From Clostridiales bacterium (lineage in GTDB: Bacteria; Bacillota; Clostridia; Christensenellales; Aristaeellaceae): a stretch of DNA of 64,000 nt. Within the stretch, counting starts at the first letter, position 1. Every line of letters starts with the position of its first letter. Positions 33,625 to 42,578 of this stretch are shown here, piece by piece. A program made the translations under genes and the position numbers. The stretch lies in contig SFNY01000009.1 in the NCBI GenBank assembly GCA_004554085.1, forward strand, positions 1 to 64,000. The letters run 5' to 3'. Under the pieces are notes generated by a model, which was not told where the DNA came from, searched no databases, and was given only the letters and a program-made list of their open reading frames with translations.

Positions 33625-34535
33625 ATATGTATACCGGACGCGCCGGAGCGCGACGGCGGGGGCAGGCGGTAGGCCTTCAGCTCCCCGAGCGTCGCCTCCG
33701 GCGCGCCGCCGTCGATCAGGTGGCGCAGTATGCTGTTTTCGTCTACCAGCGCGCGGGGGAGGTTCCTGTCGGTGAGCAGGAACCAGCAGCGCTCTCGGGG
33801 CCGTAGAAGCTCCAGCGCCCGCTGTACGGGCGTTTCTGCGGGGAGCTGGGTGATGCGCACGCGCCGGATAGAGGCGTTCTCCAGCGCGTCTCCGAGCCGC
33901 TGCGCGCGGGCTCTGGCCCAGGCGGCGGATTCGTCCGGGCCGGACGCGAGCAGGAACACGGCGGCGAGGATCAGCGTGAGGTTCCACCTGCCGCTGCGTA
34001 TGCCCAAAAGAACTGCGACGGCGATTAGCACGGCGGCGAGGGCGCGGCTCAGCCAGATTCCCAGGCGCAGCGCGCGGGATTCGCCCAGCGGACGCTGGAG
34101 CAGGGCGTAGAGTGCGCGCCCGCCGTCCAGGGGGAGGGCGGGCAGCAGGTTGAACAGCATCAGCGTCAGGTTCAGCTGAAACAGCGCCGCAGCGGCGGAG
34201 GCCTGCACCAGACCCCACTGGGTCAGCGCCGCGCAGAGCACGATGAGCACAAGGTTGGCGGCGGGTCCTGCGAGGGCCACGGCGACCAGCCGCGCGGGGG
34301 GAATGCGGTAGGGATTTTCCATCTTTGCGCTGCCGCCGAAGGGCAGAAGCTGAATCTCGGCGATCTTCACGCCCGCAAGGCGCGCCGCCAGCAGGTGGGC
34401 AAGCTCGTGGGCACTCAGGGCGATGGCCATGGCGGGAAGATCGGCGCGCATGCCCAGGCGTGCGGCCAGAAGCGGCGTCAGCAGCGCAAGCAGCGGCAGT
34501 CTGAATTGCACGCCGAGGGCGCGAAAGCGGATCAA
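33621..34535 (-). CDS. Site-2 intramembrane metalloprotease, SpoIVFB-like
   Basis: A 304-residue M50 protease. The zinc motif is in ALSAHELAHLLAARLAG (about residues 40-56) and the second metal ligand in LFNLLPALPLDGGRALYALL. Six or so membrane helices are followed by a CBS-like cytoplasmic domain (about 215-290). SpoIVFB cleaves pro-sigma-K in the mother cell of sporulating Firmicutes. The start is a TTG overlapping the upstream gene's TGA; a later ATG would remove the first helix. Together with the M23-like gene upstream it forms the spoIVFAB pair, in its usual place after rodA. Confidence 0.85.
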   Translation of the reverse strand: MIRFRALGVQFRLPLLALLTPLLAARLGMRADLPAMAIALSAHELAHLLAARLAGVKIAEIQLLPFGGSAKMENPYRIPPARLVAVALAGPAANLVLIVLCAALTQWGLVQASAAAALFQLNLTLMLFNLLPALPLDGGRALYALLQRPLGESRALRLGIWLSRALAAVLIAVAVLLGIRSGRWNLTLILAAVFLLASGPDESAAWARARAQRLGDALENASIRRVRITQLPAETPVQRALELLRPRERCWFLLTDRNLPRALVDENSILRHLIDGGAPEATLGELKAYRLPPPSRSGASGIHI

Positions 34536-35218
34536 AGGCCCATGGCCTCCGTGGGATCGGCGCTCTCGCCGCCCTGGCGAAGCTCGAAGTAGACGCTGTC
34601 CCCGGCGAAGCCGAGTTGCGCGCCGCGCATGAGCTTATCTCCGCTCTGCACCGCGACCTCGATCAGGCAAGCGGTGACGCTCTCGCGGCCCTCGCCGTGG
34701 TCGATCAGCACGCCGTAGCTGCCGTCAGAGAGCCGGCTGATAGCGGAGACGGTGCCGTCGGCCACCGCACAGACTCCTTCTCCGGCCTCCGTATCGAACA
34801 TCAGCCAGGGCTGAGAGGTCGTGTAGGCGTGGGTCAGCTCGCCCTGCACCGGCTGGAGCAGCTCATGGTCGCCGGAGAGGTTGAAGAATACCAGCGCGGA
34901 CTCGGGCATCAGATTCCGCACGAAGCTAAGCTGGCCGAGGGACTCGTCCAGATCGATCTTCATGGTCAGCGCCTGCTCGATGCCGTCCGCAGCCTTTTTG
35001 GCCCAGGGCTGTTCCAGATTTCCCAGTGCGAGGACGCCCAGCAGCACTGCGCAGGCCAGAAAGCAGTTGCGCAGCAGCCGCTCCTGAAAGCTCAAACCCG
35101 GGCGAAGGCGGGTTCTGCGGCGGGTTTGGGTGCGAAAGCGGCGACCGGGTGCAGGCTCCGGCGCGGATTCGGGCTTGCTTGCGGTATGAATGGACAGTTT
35201 CAGATCGTTTGAAGCCAT
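34532..35218 (-). CDS. M23-fold membrane protein, SpoIVFA-like
   Basis: A 228-residue protein: a basic, Arg-rich cytoplasmic N-terminus (about 1-50), one membrane helix (about 52-68) and an extracytoplasmic M23/LytM-like domain (about 120-225) with VCAVADGTVSAISR and SYGVLIDHGEG. The usual zinc-binding HxH is replaced by SVYFELRQGG, so it is probably non-catalytic, as in SpoIVFA, which holds and inhibits SpoIVFB. It overlaps spoIVFB by 4 nt. Its ribosome site, AGGAGGGA, lies inside the 3' arm of the hairpin at 35221-35268. Confidence 0.78.
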   Translation of the reverse strand: MASNDLKLSIHTASKPESAPEPAPGRRFRTQTRRRTRLRPGLSFQERLLRNCFLACAVLLGVLALGNLEQPWAKKAADGIEQALTMKIDLDESLGQLSFVRNLMPESALVFFNLSGDHELLQPVQGELTHAYTTSQPWLMFDTEAGEGVCAVADGTVSAISRLSDGSYGVLIDHGEGRESVTACLIEVAVQSGDKLMRGAQLGFAGDSVYFELRQGGESADPTEAMGL

Positions 35219-35220
35219 GA

Positions 35221-35268
35221 AAAATCCCTCCTGTCACGAAAGCATATGCGGACAGGAGGGATTTTTTG
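35221..35268 (-). terminator. Hairpin between rodA and spoIVFA carrying the spoIVFA ribosome site
   Basis: AAAAATCCCTCCTGTC (from 35221) pairs with GACAGGAGGGATTTTTT (ending 35268) around an 16-nt loop; on the minus strand it ends in TTTTT and so resembles an intrinsic terminator after rodA. The same arm supplies AGGAGGG just before the spoIVFA ATG, so the structure would also hide that ribosome site. Confidence 0.75.
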
Positions 35269-35272
35269 CGCG

Positions 35273-36508
35273 TCAGAGCTTGCGGACGCGCACGTTGCGC
35301 ACGCGGCGGTGGCTCTCCTTCTGGCGGGCGCGCATGATGACGTTCTCAGCCAGACCGATGGCCATCATATTGGTCAGCATGTTGGAGCCGCCGTAGCTCA
35401 TGAACGGCAGGGGGATGCCGGTGACCGGCAGCAGGCCGATGACCATGCCGATGTTTTCCACTACGTGGAACAGCATCATGGCGAACACGCCGACGACCAC
35501 GTAGGAGCCGAAGGGATCCTCAATGCGCATGCTCTGGTACAGCAGACGGCCCAGCAGCAGCACGTATCCCAGCACCAGCAGGCACGCGCCCACCAGGCCG
35601 AAGGATTCGCCCACGATGGAGAAGATGAAGTCGGTGTGGTCGTCCGAGATGTAGCCCAGGGAGGCGAAGCTGCCGGGGGAGACCAGGCCCTTGCCGAACA
35701 GGCCACCGGAGCCCAGGGCGATCTGGCCGTTGATGACCTGGCGCGCCTCATCCGGGTAGGACTCGGGGTCCAGCCAGATCAGGATGCGGGTCAGGCGGAA
35801 GTTGTCCGCGCTGGAGTTGTTCAGGAAGTACCACACGGGGATGAAGATCAGCACCGCGCAGGCGACGACGCTGGCGATCAGCTTCCAGTTCGTGCCGGAG
35901 ACCCACACCATGACGCAGAATACGGCCATGTACACCAGCGCCGTGCCCACGTCCGGCTGCGCAAGGATCAGCACCATCGGCAGTGCCATGAACAGCACCA
36001 GCGGGATGATGTCCCGCATGTGCATGACCGGCTTCATGCGCACGGAGAAGGCCTTGGCGAAGCAGATAATCATGATGACCTTGCCCAGCTCCGAGGGCTG
36101 GAAGCCGCGGTCGCTGCCCCAGGTGAAGAAGGCGCTCATGCCGCCGCGACCGGCCTCCACGCCCAGAACGAACAGCAGCATCAGCAGGTTGATGACGTAG
36201 AGGGTGTTGGCGTACTTGCCGTAGAGCTCGTAGTTGAAGTAGATGATGACGAACATGGCCACCACGCCGGCGACGATCCAGATCAACTGCAGACGCGGGT
36301 AGGTCAGCGACTGGGTGCGCAGCATCTCCATGATCGTGGCGGGCTTTTCGGTGACCTCCGAGCTGGTGGCGCTGAAGATGGTGACGACGCCGAACAGCGA
36401 AATCGCCAGCACGTTGAGAAACAGGGGCCAATCGAAGTAGCGCATCAGGCTTCGGTCGAACTGGCCCTCGCGCAGACCCTTGAAAAACGCGACGATTCTT
36501 GAGAACAT
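35273..36508 (-). CDS. rodA: Rod-shape SEDS glycosyltransferase RodA
   Basis: A 411-residue SEDS-family peptidoglycan polymerase with ten or so membrane helices. Family segments are GWAxx-like loops: FFTWGSDRGFQPSELGKVIMI, then ILAQPDVGTALVYMAVF, and the C-terminal PFMSYGGSNMLTNMMAIGL. The Asp in the WLDPESYPDEARQVINGQIALGSGG loop region is in the expected extracellular position. AAAGGAG lies 6 nt before the ATG. It partners PBP2 (next gene upstream) in the elongasome. Confidence 0.94.
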   Translation of the reverse strand: MFSRIVAFFKGLREGQFDRSLMRYFDWPLFLNVLAISLFGVVTIFSATSSEVTEKPATIMEMLRTQSLTYPRLQLIWIVAGVVAMFVIIYFNYELYGKYANTLYVINLLMLLFVLGVEAGRGGMSAFFTWGSDRGFQPSELGKVIMIICFAKAFSVRMKPVMHMRDIIPLVLFMALPMVLILAQPDVGTALVYMAVFCVMVWVSGTNWKLIASVVACAVLIFIPVWYFLNNSSADNFRLTRILIWLDPESYPDEARQVINGQIALGSGGLFGKGLVSPGSFASLGYISDDHTDFIFSIVGESFGLVGACLLVLGYVLLLGRLLYQSMRIEDPFGSYVVVGVFAMMLFHVVENIGMVIGLLPVTGIPLPFMSYGGSNMLTNMMAIGLAENVIMRARQKESHRRVRNVRVRKL

Positions 36509-36524
36509 CTTTGACTCCTTTGGA

Positions 36525-38981
36525 TCAGTCGGCGATGGAGTATTCCGCGCCGACTGCGGTGTTTTCCGTGCCCTTCAGGCCGTCCAGATAGGCTTCGATG
36601 ACGGCGATCAGCGCAGGGGAGGCCTGCGCACCGGCGTAACCGTTCTGAATGTAGACGACGACCACGATCTGAGGATTGTCCGCAGGCGCGTAGCCCACGA
36701 TCCAGGCGTTGTTTTCCACGTCCAGCTCGGTTCTCTGGGAGGTTCCGGTCTTGGCAGCAATGGAGTACTCGGTATTCTGGAAGTATTTACCTGCGGTTCC
36801 GCCGTCCTCCATGCTGGTCACGTCCTTCATGCCCTCCTGAATCAGCGCAAAGTAGTAGGGATCGGTGGTGATCTGGTTGGCGATCACCGGCTCCTTCTCC
36901 AGCACCACGGTGCCGTCGGCGGCGATGATCTTGTCCACGATCTGCGCGTCGTACACGGTGCCGCCGTTGGCGATGGCGGATACGTAGCGTGCGACGGCGA
37001 TAGGGGTCAGCTGGGTGATGGACTGGCCGATGCCCAGCATGATCGTCTCATTGGGCGTCCAGAATATATCCTGCAGGTAGGTGACGAACTCGTTGACCAG
37101 GAAGTTGTTCGTGATGTAGCTGGAGGGGATGCCCAGGTCGTACTGGAGCACCTCGCGGATGGGGGCGAGCCAGTCGTTCTTGGTGTCGTAGGAGACGGAG
37201 ATCTTCAGCAGGGACGTGACGGCGCTCTCCACGACCTCCTCGCTCAGATCCATGCCGCGCGCGTCGGAGATCTCATAGATGCGCTCCCGGATCGCCTTGG
37301 CCGCCAGCAGGGGCTTCGCGGTGTACTGGTTGTTGACGGCGTAGTTGGGATCGTAGAGCATGTCCTGGTTGCCCACGAAGCTGGTGGTCTCGCCGGGCAG
37401 CTCAATGTTGGTCTTGGTGGTCAGTCCCAGCCTGGCAGCCCACTCGTAGAGCTTGGTCACGCCCAGGCGGTAGCTGGTTTCGTAGAAGTAGTAGTTGCAG
37501 GAGTTTTTGATGGCCTCCATGACGGTCTGGTTCGTGTGCTTGTAGCGCTGTGACGAGGCAATCCAGCATTTCGCGGGGTTGTAGGTGTTGGTCTTGGTGA
37601 AGGCGCCGATGTCGTCGATGGTCTCGCTGGGGGTAATGGCGCCTTCTGCGAGGCCCGCCAGCGCGGTGCACAGCTTGAAGATGGAACCGGGGGTGTCGCC
37701 GGTGGAGATGGCGCGGTTGTACAGGGGATCGTTGAGCTCCAGCACGGCGTTCCACTTGGCATTGTCCACCGTACCGCCGTTAAACATGGACAGGTCGTAC
37801 TCAGGGTAGCTGATCATGCCCAGCACCCGGCCGGAGTTGGGATCCATGGCGACGATTGCGCCGGATTCCGCCAGCGCGATCTCACGCTCGGCCTCTTCAT
37901 ACTGGGCCAGAATCTCTGCGTTGTCCTTCTGCCAGGACTCCTTGGCAATCAGCTCCACCTGGGTCTCGCGGATGCTTGCGATGGTGTCCACCAGCGCGTC
38001 GGTCATGGCCTTTTCCAGATCCACGTCGATGGTCAGCACCACGGAGTTGCCGTCGGTGGGGGCGGTGTAGTTCAGCTCGCGCACGACCTTGCCGCGGGTG
38101 TTGCGCTCCACCTCGCGGCTGCCCTGGCGGTAGGAGACGTAGGGGGAGAGCTGATCCTCCAGCGAGTATTCGATGCCCGCCGCGCCGATGAAGGCGTCGT
38201 TGGGGTAGCCCTTGCTCTGGTAGCTCTCCAGCTGAGTGGCCGAGATCTTGCTGATGTAGCCCACCTCGTGGCAGGCCACGGTTCCCTGGGGATAGACGCG
38301 GGTGGAGGATTCACTGATGTCCACGCCGTCCAGCTCCATGGACTTGGATTCGATCTCGGAGACGGTCTCGAAGCCCACGTCGTAGGCGATGGTGACGGGC
38401 AGGGAGTTGAAGGAGTTCATGCGGGACTCCTGCCACAGCGACAGCACCTTCACGATCATGTCCTCGTCCAGATCCTTGGGGATGCAGTACTTCTCCAGCA
38501 GCGTGTCGAAGAGCTCCTCCTCGGGGACGTTGGTCATGTAGAAGTTGGCGCGCCACTGGCGCTCGCGCGAGGCCTCCACGGTCTCGCTGCTGGAGCCGGA
38601 GTTGAAGCGCCACGCGCCGGTCTCGTCCTTCTTCAGCCAGAAGCTGTTGACGGTGGTCTTGCCGTTGGATTCGATCAGGCGGATCACGTCGATGAGCACC
38701 TGGGTGTAGTTTGCGCGATCCGCCTCGGTGGACTTGGTGGGGTCGCGGTAGAAGGTGACGTTGTAGCTGGTCTCGTCATAGGCCAGCGGAACCATGTTGG
38801 TATCGTAGATGGTGCCGCGCTTGCCGTAGACCGTGATGGTCTTGGTGGACTTGGTGGAAGCGCGGGCCACGTAGCTTTCGGAATTGGAGACGATCATGCT
38901 GTACAGCCGGACGAACATCGCACCGAACACGAATACCAGTATGGCCGCCATAATCAGAATTCGACCTTTGTAGGGCTTCAA
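36525..38981 (-). CDS. mrdA: Penicillin-binding protein 2 (elongasome transpeptidase)
   Basis: An 818-residue class B PBP. There is one N-terminal membrane helix (about 8-30), a dimerisation domain with STRVYPQGTVACHEVGYI and a C-terminal transpeptidase. The active-site Ser-x-x-Lys is in GDTPGSIFKLCTALA, the SxN motif in KNSCNYYFYE and KTG in IAAKTGTSQRTE. At 818 residues it is longer than the usual 600-700; inserts rich in charged residues occur around 330-380 and 565-620. The TTG start at 38981 follows GGAGG at 10 nt and overlaps mreD by 4 nt. It works with RodA. Confidence 0.92.
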   Translation of the reverse strand: MKPYKGRILIMAAILVFVFGAMFVRLYSMIVSNSESYVARASTKSTKTITVYGKRGTIYDTNMVPLAYDETSYNVTFYRDPTKSTEADRANYTQVLIDVIRLIESNGKTTVNSFWLKKDETGAWRFNSGSSSETVEASRERQWRANFYMTNVPEEELFDTLLEKYCIPKDLDEDMIVKVLSLWQESRMNSFNSLPVTIAYDVGFETVSEIESKSMELDGVDISESSTRVYPQGTVACHEVGYISKISATQLESYQSKGYPNDAFIGAAGIEYSLEDQLSPYVSYRQGSREVERNTRGKVVRELNYTAPTDGNSVVLTIDVDLEKAMTDALVDTIASIRETQVELIAKESWQKDNAEILAQYEEAEREIALAESGAIVAMDPNSGRVLGMISYPEYDLSMFNGGTVDNAKWNAVLELNDPLYNRAISTGDTPGSIFKLCTALAGLAEGAITPSETIDDIGAFTKTNTYNPAKCWIASSQRYKHTNQTVMEAIKNSCNYYFYETSYRLGVTKLYEWAARLGLTTKTNIELPGETTSFVGNQDMLYDPNYAVNNQYTAKPLLAAKAIRERIYEISDARGMDLSEEVVESAVTSLLKISVSYDTKNDWLAPIREVLQYDLGIPSSYITNNFLVNEFVTYLQDIFWTPNETIMLGIGQSITQLTPIAVARYVSAIANGGTVYDAQIVDKIIAADGTVVLEKEPVIANQITTDPYYFALIQEGMKDVTSMEDGGTAGKYFQNTEYSIAAKTGTSQRTELDVENNAWIVGYAPADNPQIVVVVYIQNGYAGAQASPALIAVIEAYLDGLKGTENTAVGAEYSIAD

Positions 38982-39532
38982 AAGTGTTTCACCTCCCGGG
39001 TGGATCGCCCTCCGCCGCCCCTGCTGGCCTTGCCGGCGTACAGGCGATGGAAGACGGGATGCAGAAGCTGGGTCAGCACGGTGATGAGCGCCACGCGGAT
39101 GGCGAGGTTGCCCACGTAGACCCAGGTGAATACGGCCGTGGAGAAGTATTGCAGCAGGAGCATGACCACCTCGTACACGGCGACCAGGACGGCGATCCAG
39201 ATCATGCGGATGGCGAGGATGTTCAGACGCTCGATGCGATCCATGCTGCGGTCGATCTCCGGCTGCTGATCCAGCAGAAAGCCGATCAGAAAGCCGATGG
39301 CGATGTAGGGGAACAGCTTCATGCCCAGCGTTCCGGCGGTCACGTCCAGCAGAAGGCCGGCGATCGTGCCGTAGAGCAGGCCGTAGGTGCGGCCCAGCTG
39401 CACGCCGATCAGGATCACCACGATCAGCGACAGCGGCAGCGCGAAGCGCCCGCAGTAGAACACGGGGATGACCGCGGTGTCCAGCAGCACGCTCAGCAGC
39501 ACGGTCAGAAGCGGCGCAATTCGTTTCAGCAA
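38978..39532 (-). CDS. mreD: Rod-shape-determining membrane protein MreD
   Basis: A 184-residue integral membrane protein with five predicted helices (VLLSVLLDTAVIP near the start, LSLIVVILIGVQLG, then LLYGTIAGLLLDVTAGTLG, which is the family signature region). It anchors the MreBC-RodA-PBP2 machine. CGGAGG lies 8 nt before a TTG start. Placement between mreC and mrdA is standard. Confidence 0.9.
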   Translation of the reverse strand: MLKRIAPLLTVLLSVLLDTAVIPVFYCGRFALPLSLIVVILIGVQLGRTYGLLYGTIAGLLLDVTAGTLGMKLFPYIAIGFLIGFLLDQQPEIDRSMDRIERLNILAIRMIWIAVLVAVYEVVMLLLQYFSTAVFTWVYVGNLAIRVALITVLTQLLHPVFHRLYAGKASRGGGGRSTREVKHF

Positions 39533-39560
39533 GGCAGAAACCTCCGTTCAGGCAGGGTTG

Positions 39561-40682
39561 TTAGTCCCCAGCAGCCCACTCATCCTCAAACAGGCTAGTG
39601 ATGCGGCTGCTCTCGGGCGCGTCGGTGGTATCCGGGATGGGCGTGGGGCGCGTCCAGTAGTCGATGGCCTGGGTGGGCTCGGGCGTGGGTGTGGCGGCGG
39701 CGTTGGGCCTGGGGGTCGGCGTGGCGCCGTAGGCCTCGGTGGTCTGGAGCGTGCGCACGTCGGGCAGGTTCTCGTCGGAGTCGGTCTCGATGACCGTGCG
39801 CAGGATGAAGACCTCCTCGATGCGCTGGAAGTCCACCGAGGGCGTGACCACCGCGTAGGTGCCCTCGGAGCCCGCGTCCAGGCTCAGGGCTGTGACGGTG
39901 CCGATCTTGAGTCCCTTGGGATAGGTGGAGTCCGTGCCGGAGGTGATCACCGTGTCGCCGGGGGAGATGCTGTTGATGTTGGGCAGGTAGTAGACGAAGC
40001 ACTCGGCGGTGTCGTCGTCGGAGGAAACCTGGCCGCGCATGATGCCGTTGTCGCGGGTGCGCTGCATCAGGCAGGCCACCGAGCTGCGGGAATCGATGAT
40101 GGAGATGACCTTGGAATAGTTCAGGCCCACCTCGTACACGCGGCCGATCAGACCGTCGCCGTTGACCACGGCCATGCCGGTGGTTACGCCGCTGTTGGAG
40201 CCGCGATTGACGGAGAATGTCTCAAACCAGGGGCCTGCGTCCCGCGCGATCACCTTGGCGTAGACGGGTTCAAGGGAGGTATATGTATCCCTTGCGTCGA
40301 GCAGGGTCTTGAGGTTCTCGTTCTCCCGCACGGCCTCCTCGGCCTCCTGAAGCTCCATGCGCAGCTGTTCGTTCTCAAAGGAGAGCGCGTCGTATGCCTG
40401 CTGAAGCTCAGTCAGACTCTTGCGGTCGGTGAAGAAGTCCTTGACGCCGGTGGTGACGCTGCGGAAGGCGTTCTGCACCGGCGTGACCAGCGTGCCGACT
40501 GCGTTTTCAAAGATGGAGATTTGGCCGCTGCTGCGGATCACCAGGAAGAAGATGACGGCGGCGACGACCAGAACGACCAGCGTGGTGAACAGGATGCGGC
40601 GCAGCTTGCGAAGGCGGGTGCTCTGCACCTCGGGATTTCGCTTGGTGGAATAGCGCTTGCCGCGCGACTTTTTCTTAGCCAT
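39561..40682 (-). CDS. mreC: Rod-shape-determining protein MreC
   Basis: A 373-residue protein: a basic cytoplasmic head (RGKRYSTKRNPEVQSTRLRK), one membrane helix (about 28-48), a coiled coil (about 75-110, with FENEQLRMELQEAEEAV) and the beta-sandwich domain (about 120-290) with VNRGSNSGVTTGMAVVN and DGLIGRVYEVG. The C-terminus has an extra Thr/Pro-rich tail, TPTPRPNAAATPTPEPTQ, beyond the usual family end; a similar linker occurs in the protein at 53392-54432. MreC links MreB to the wall-synthesis enzymes. Confidence 0.92.
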   Translation of the reverse strand: MAKKKSRGKRYSTKRNPEVQSTRLRKLRRILFTTLVVLVVAAVIFFLVIRSSGQISIFENAVGTLVTPVQNAFRSVTTGVKDFFTDRKSLTELQQAYDALSFENEQLRMELQEAEEAVRENENLKTLLDARDTYTSLEPVYAKVIARDAGPWFETFSVNRGSNSGVTTGMAVVNGDGLIGRVYEVGLNYSKVISIIDSRSSVACLMQRTRDNGIMRGQVSSDDDTAECFVYYLPNINSISPGDTVITSGTDSTYPKGLKIGTVTALSLDAGSEGTYAVVTPSVDFQRIEEVFILRTVIETDSDENLPDVRTLQTTEAYGATPTPRPNAAATPTPEPTQAIDYWTRPTPIPDTTDAPESSRITSLFEDEWAAGD

Positions 40683-40712
40683 TTATGTTGCTCCTTCGGA
40701 TGGGAGTTGGGA

Positions 40713-41753
40713 TCAGACTTCGAGCAGGCAGCCGGTGAGCTGGAGCTTCTGGTAGATTTTGTCGTCGGAGGCGGCGATGCACGCGCCGCGGGCGACCTCG
40801 TCCTGGGGATTTTCGCTGATGTTCACGGGGATGTTCAGCATCGCTGCGAGGCGCTCCCGCAGGCCCTCCAGCAGCGCGCCGCCGCCGGAGAGGTGGATGC
40901 CGTTGGTCAGCAGGTCCTCCGCCAGCTCCGCAGGGGTGTTCTCAAAGGCCTCGCGGATGCTCTCCAGCAGATTGTCCAGCGCGGGCAGGATCGCGCGCTG
41001 CACGTCCAGCGCATTGATCTCTGCGGTGGCGGGCTTGCCGGTGCGCGCGTCGCGGCCGCGCAGGGTCACGTTCTCCACCTCGGTCATGGGAATCTCCAGC
41101 GCCGTGGCCAGGTCGATCTTCAGATCCTCTGCGGTGCGCTGGCCGATGATCAGGCCCTTCTCCCGGCGAATGTAGCGCATGATGGCCTCGTCCAGGGCAA
41201 GGCTGCCGGTGCGGGTGGTGCGCGCGGCGACCACGCCGTTCATGGACAGCACGGCCACCTCCGTGGTGGAGCCGCCGATGAGCACCACCATCACGCCTCT
41301 GGCCTCCTCAATGGACAGCCCTGCGCCCAGTGCGGCGGCGATGCTGGCGCGGATCAGCGCGGCCTTCTTTGCGCCGCTTGCGCGCACGGCGCTCTGCGCC
41401 GCAGCGTGCTCCACGCGGGTTGCGCCGGTGGCCATGGAAACCACCAGCCGGTTTTTCTCCAGCGCGCGGCGCTTGCCCAGCGCCTTCTCCGCCAGGGACT
41501 TCATCAGCAGCGTGGCCTGCTCCACATCCGCCACCGCGCCGTCCATCACCGGGGACAGCAGCGCCACGTCCTTGGGGGTGCGGCCCAGCATCTGGCGCGC
41601 ATCCCGGCCCACGCCGAGCACCTCGTCGGGGTCGTCGCGCAGGGTGAGCACGTAGCTGGGCTCGCGCAGCACCACGCCTTCGTTCTCTAGGCAGATGGTC
41701 ACGTTGGCGGAGCCCAGATCCAGGCCCACGCCGCCGGTAGAAAACACGCCCAT
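40713..41753 (-). CDS. mreB: Rod-shape-determining actin MreB
   Basis: A 346-residue bacterial actin. Nucleotide-pocket motifs are GLDLGSANVTICLEN (phosphate 1), GVMVVLIGGSTTEVAVLSM (phosphate 2) and LSGGGALLEGL (adenosine). It polymerises under the membrane and guides wall elongation. GGGAGG precedes the ATG by 8-9 nt. It is followed by mreC after 30 nt and preceded by maf. Confidence 0.93.
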   Translation of the reverse strand: MGVFSTGGVGLDLGSANVTICLENEGVVLREPSYVLTLRDDPDEVLGVGRDARQMLGRTPKDVALLSPVMDGAVADVEQATLLMKSLAEKALGKRRALEKNRLVVSMATGATRVEHAAAQSAVRASGAKKAALIRASIAAALGAGLSIEEARGVMVVLIGGSTTEVAVLSMNGVVAARTTRTGSLALDEAIMRYIRREKGLIIGQRTAEDLKIDLATALEIPMTEVENVTLRGRDARTGKPATAEINALDVQRAILPALDNLLESIREAFENTPAELAEDLLTNGIHLSGGGALLEGLRERLAAMLNIPVNISENPQDEVARGACIAASDDKIYQKLQLTGCLLEV

Positions 41754-41773
41754 ATCGATAACCTCCCGTTCGG

Positions 41774-42367
41774 TCAGCAGGTGAAATCCTTCAGCATCTC
41801 CCGGATGTCGTCCACCGGGAAGCCGATCACGTTCTCATAGGAGCCGTCGAAGCCCTCCACAAAGCCGTGGGCGCCGCCCTGAATGGCGTAGGCGCCGGCC
41901 TTGTCCATGGGTTCGCCGGTGGCGATGTAGCGGTCGATCTCCTGATCGCTCAGCTCGCGGAAGCGCACGCCCGTGCGCACAGCGCGGGTTTCACTGCGAC
42001 CGCTGGCCGCGTCGATGATCGTCACGCCGGTGAAAACCTCGTGGGTGCGCCCGGAGAGCGCCGCGAGCATGCGGTGCGCATCAGCAGCGTCCCGAGGCTT
42101 GCCCAGTGCCGCGCCGTCCAGGGAAACCAGCGTGTCCGACGCAATGATTATGCCCTCTGTGCGGGTGGAGGCCACGGCCTCGGCCTTGCGGCGGGAGAGG
42201 ATGGCGACCACGTCGCGGGCGTGTCCGGTGACGTTCTCGTCCACGTCCGGAACCTGTATCTCAAAGGTATAGCCCATCTGCGCAAGCAGCTCCCGGCGGC
42301 GGGGGGAGCCGGAGGCCAGAATCAGGCGGAAAGATTGCGTGCTTTTTTCGTTTGCATTGGAAATCAT
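41774..42367 (-). CDS. maf: Maf-type nucleotide pyrophosphatase
   Basis: A 197-residue house-cleaning nucleotide diphosphatase. It has the family motif LILASGSPRRRELL at the N-terminus, IIIASDTLVSLDG in the middle and the C-terminal YAIQGGAHGFVEGFDGSYENVIGFP. The ATG at 42367 follows GGAG at 9 nt; the frame is open further upstream. It probably removes non-canonical or methylated NTPs. It is the first gene of the maf-mreBCD-mrdA-rodA unit, a common order in Firmicutes. Confidence 0.93.
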   Translation of the reverse strand: MISNANEKSTQSFRLILASGSPRRRELLAQMGYTFEIQVPDVDENVTGHARDVVAILSRRKAEAVASTRTEGIIIASDTLVSLDGAALGKPRDAADAHRMLAALSGRTHEVFTGVTIIDAASGRSETRAVRTGVRFRELSDQEIDRYIATGEPMDKAGAYAIQGGAHGFVEGFDGSYENVIGFPVDDIREMLKDFTC

Positions 42368-42406
42368 GGTACACTTCTCCATATTGATCGAAACTAACCA
42401 CCCTAT

Positions 42407-42434
42407 ATTATAGCACACAAACGTGAGGTTTCAA
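42407..42434 (-). promoter_or_regulatory. Promoter of the maf-mreBCD operon
   Basis: On the minus strand TTGAAA (42434-42429), 16 nt, TATAAT (42412-42407) with TGC before it, giving an extended -10. Confidence 0.7.
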
Positions 42435-42528
42435 AGCGTTTGCGGGCTTCGTACCCATTTTGTCACGAACATATTACACTTTTCCCGGGATCGCAGAGCG
42501 AATGCCGGAGCCCTGCACGTCTTGGGTA

Positions 42529-42565
42529 CAACAAAGCGAACCGAAGCGTTTGCGCTTCGGTTCGC
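42529..42565 (-). terminator. Terminator after the Nudix gene
   Basis: GCGAACCGAAGCG (42536-42548) pairs perfectly with CGCTTCGGTTCGC (42553-42565), loop TTTG. On the minus strand it is followed by TTTGTTGTA, 14 nt after the Nudix stop codon. Confidence 0.75.
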
Positions 42566-42578
42566 ACATTTGTCGGGA

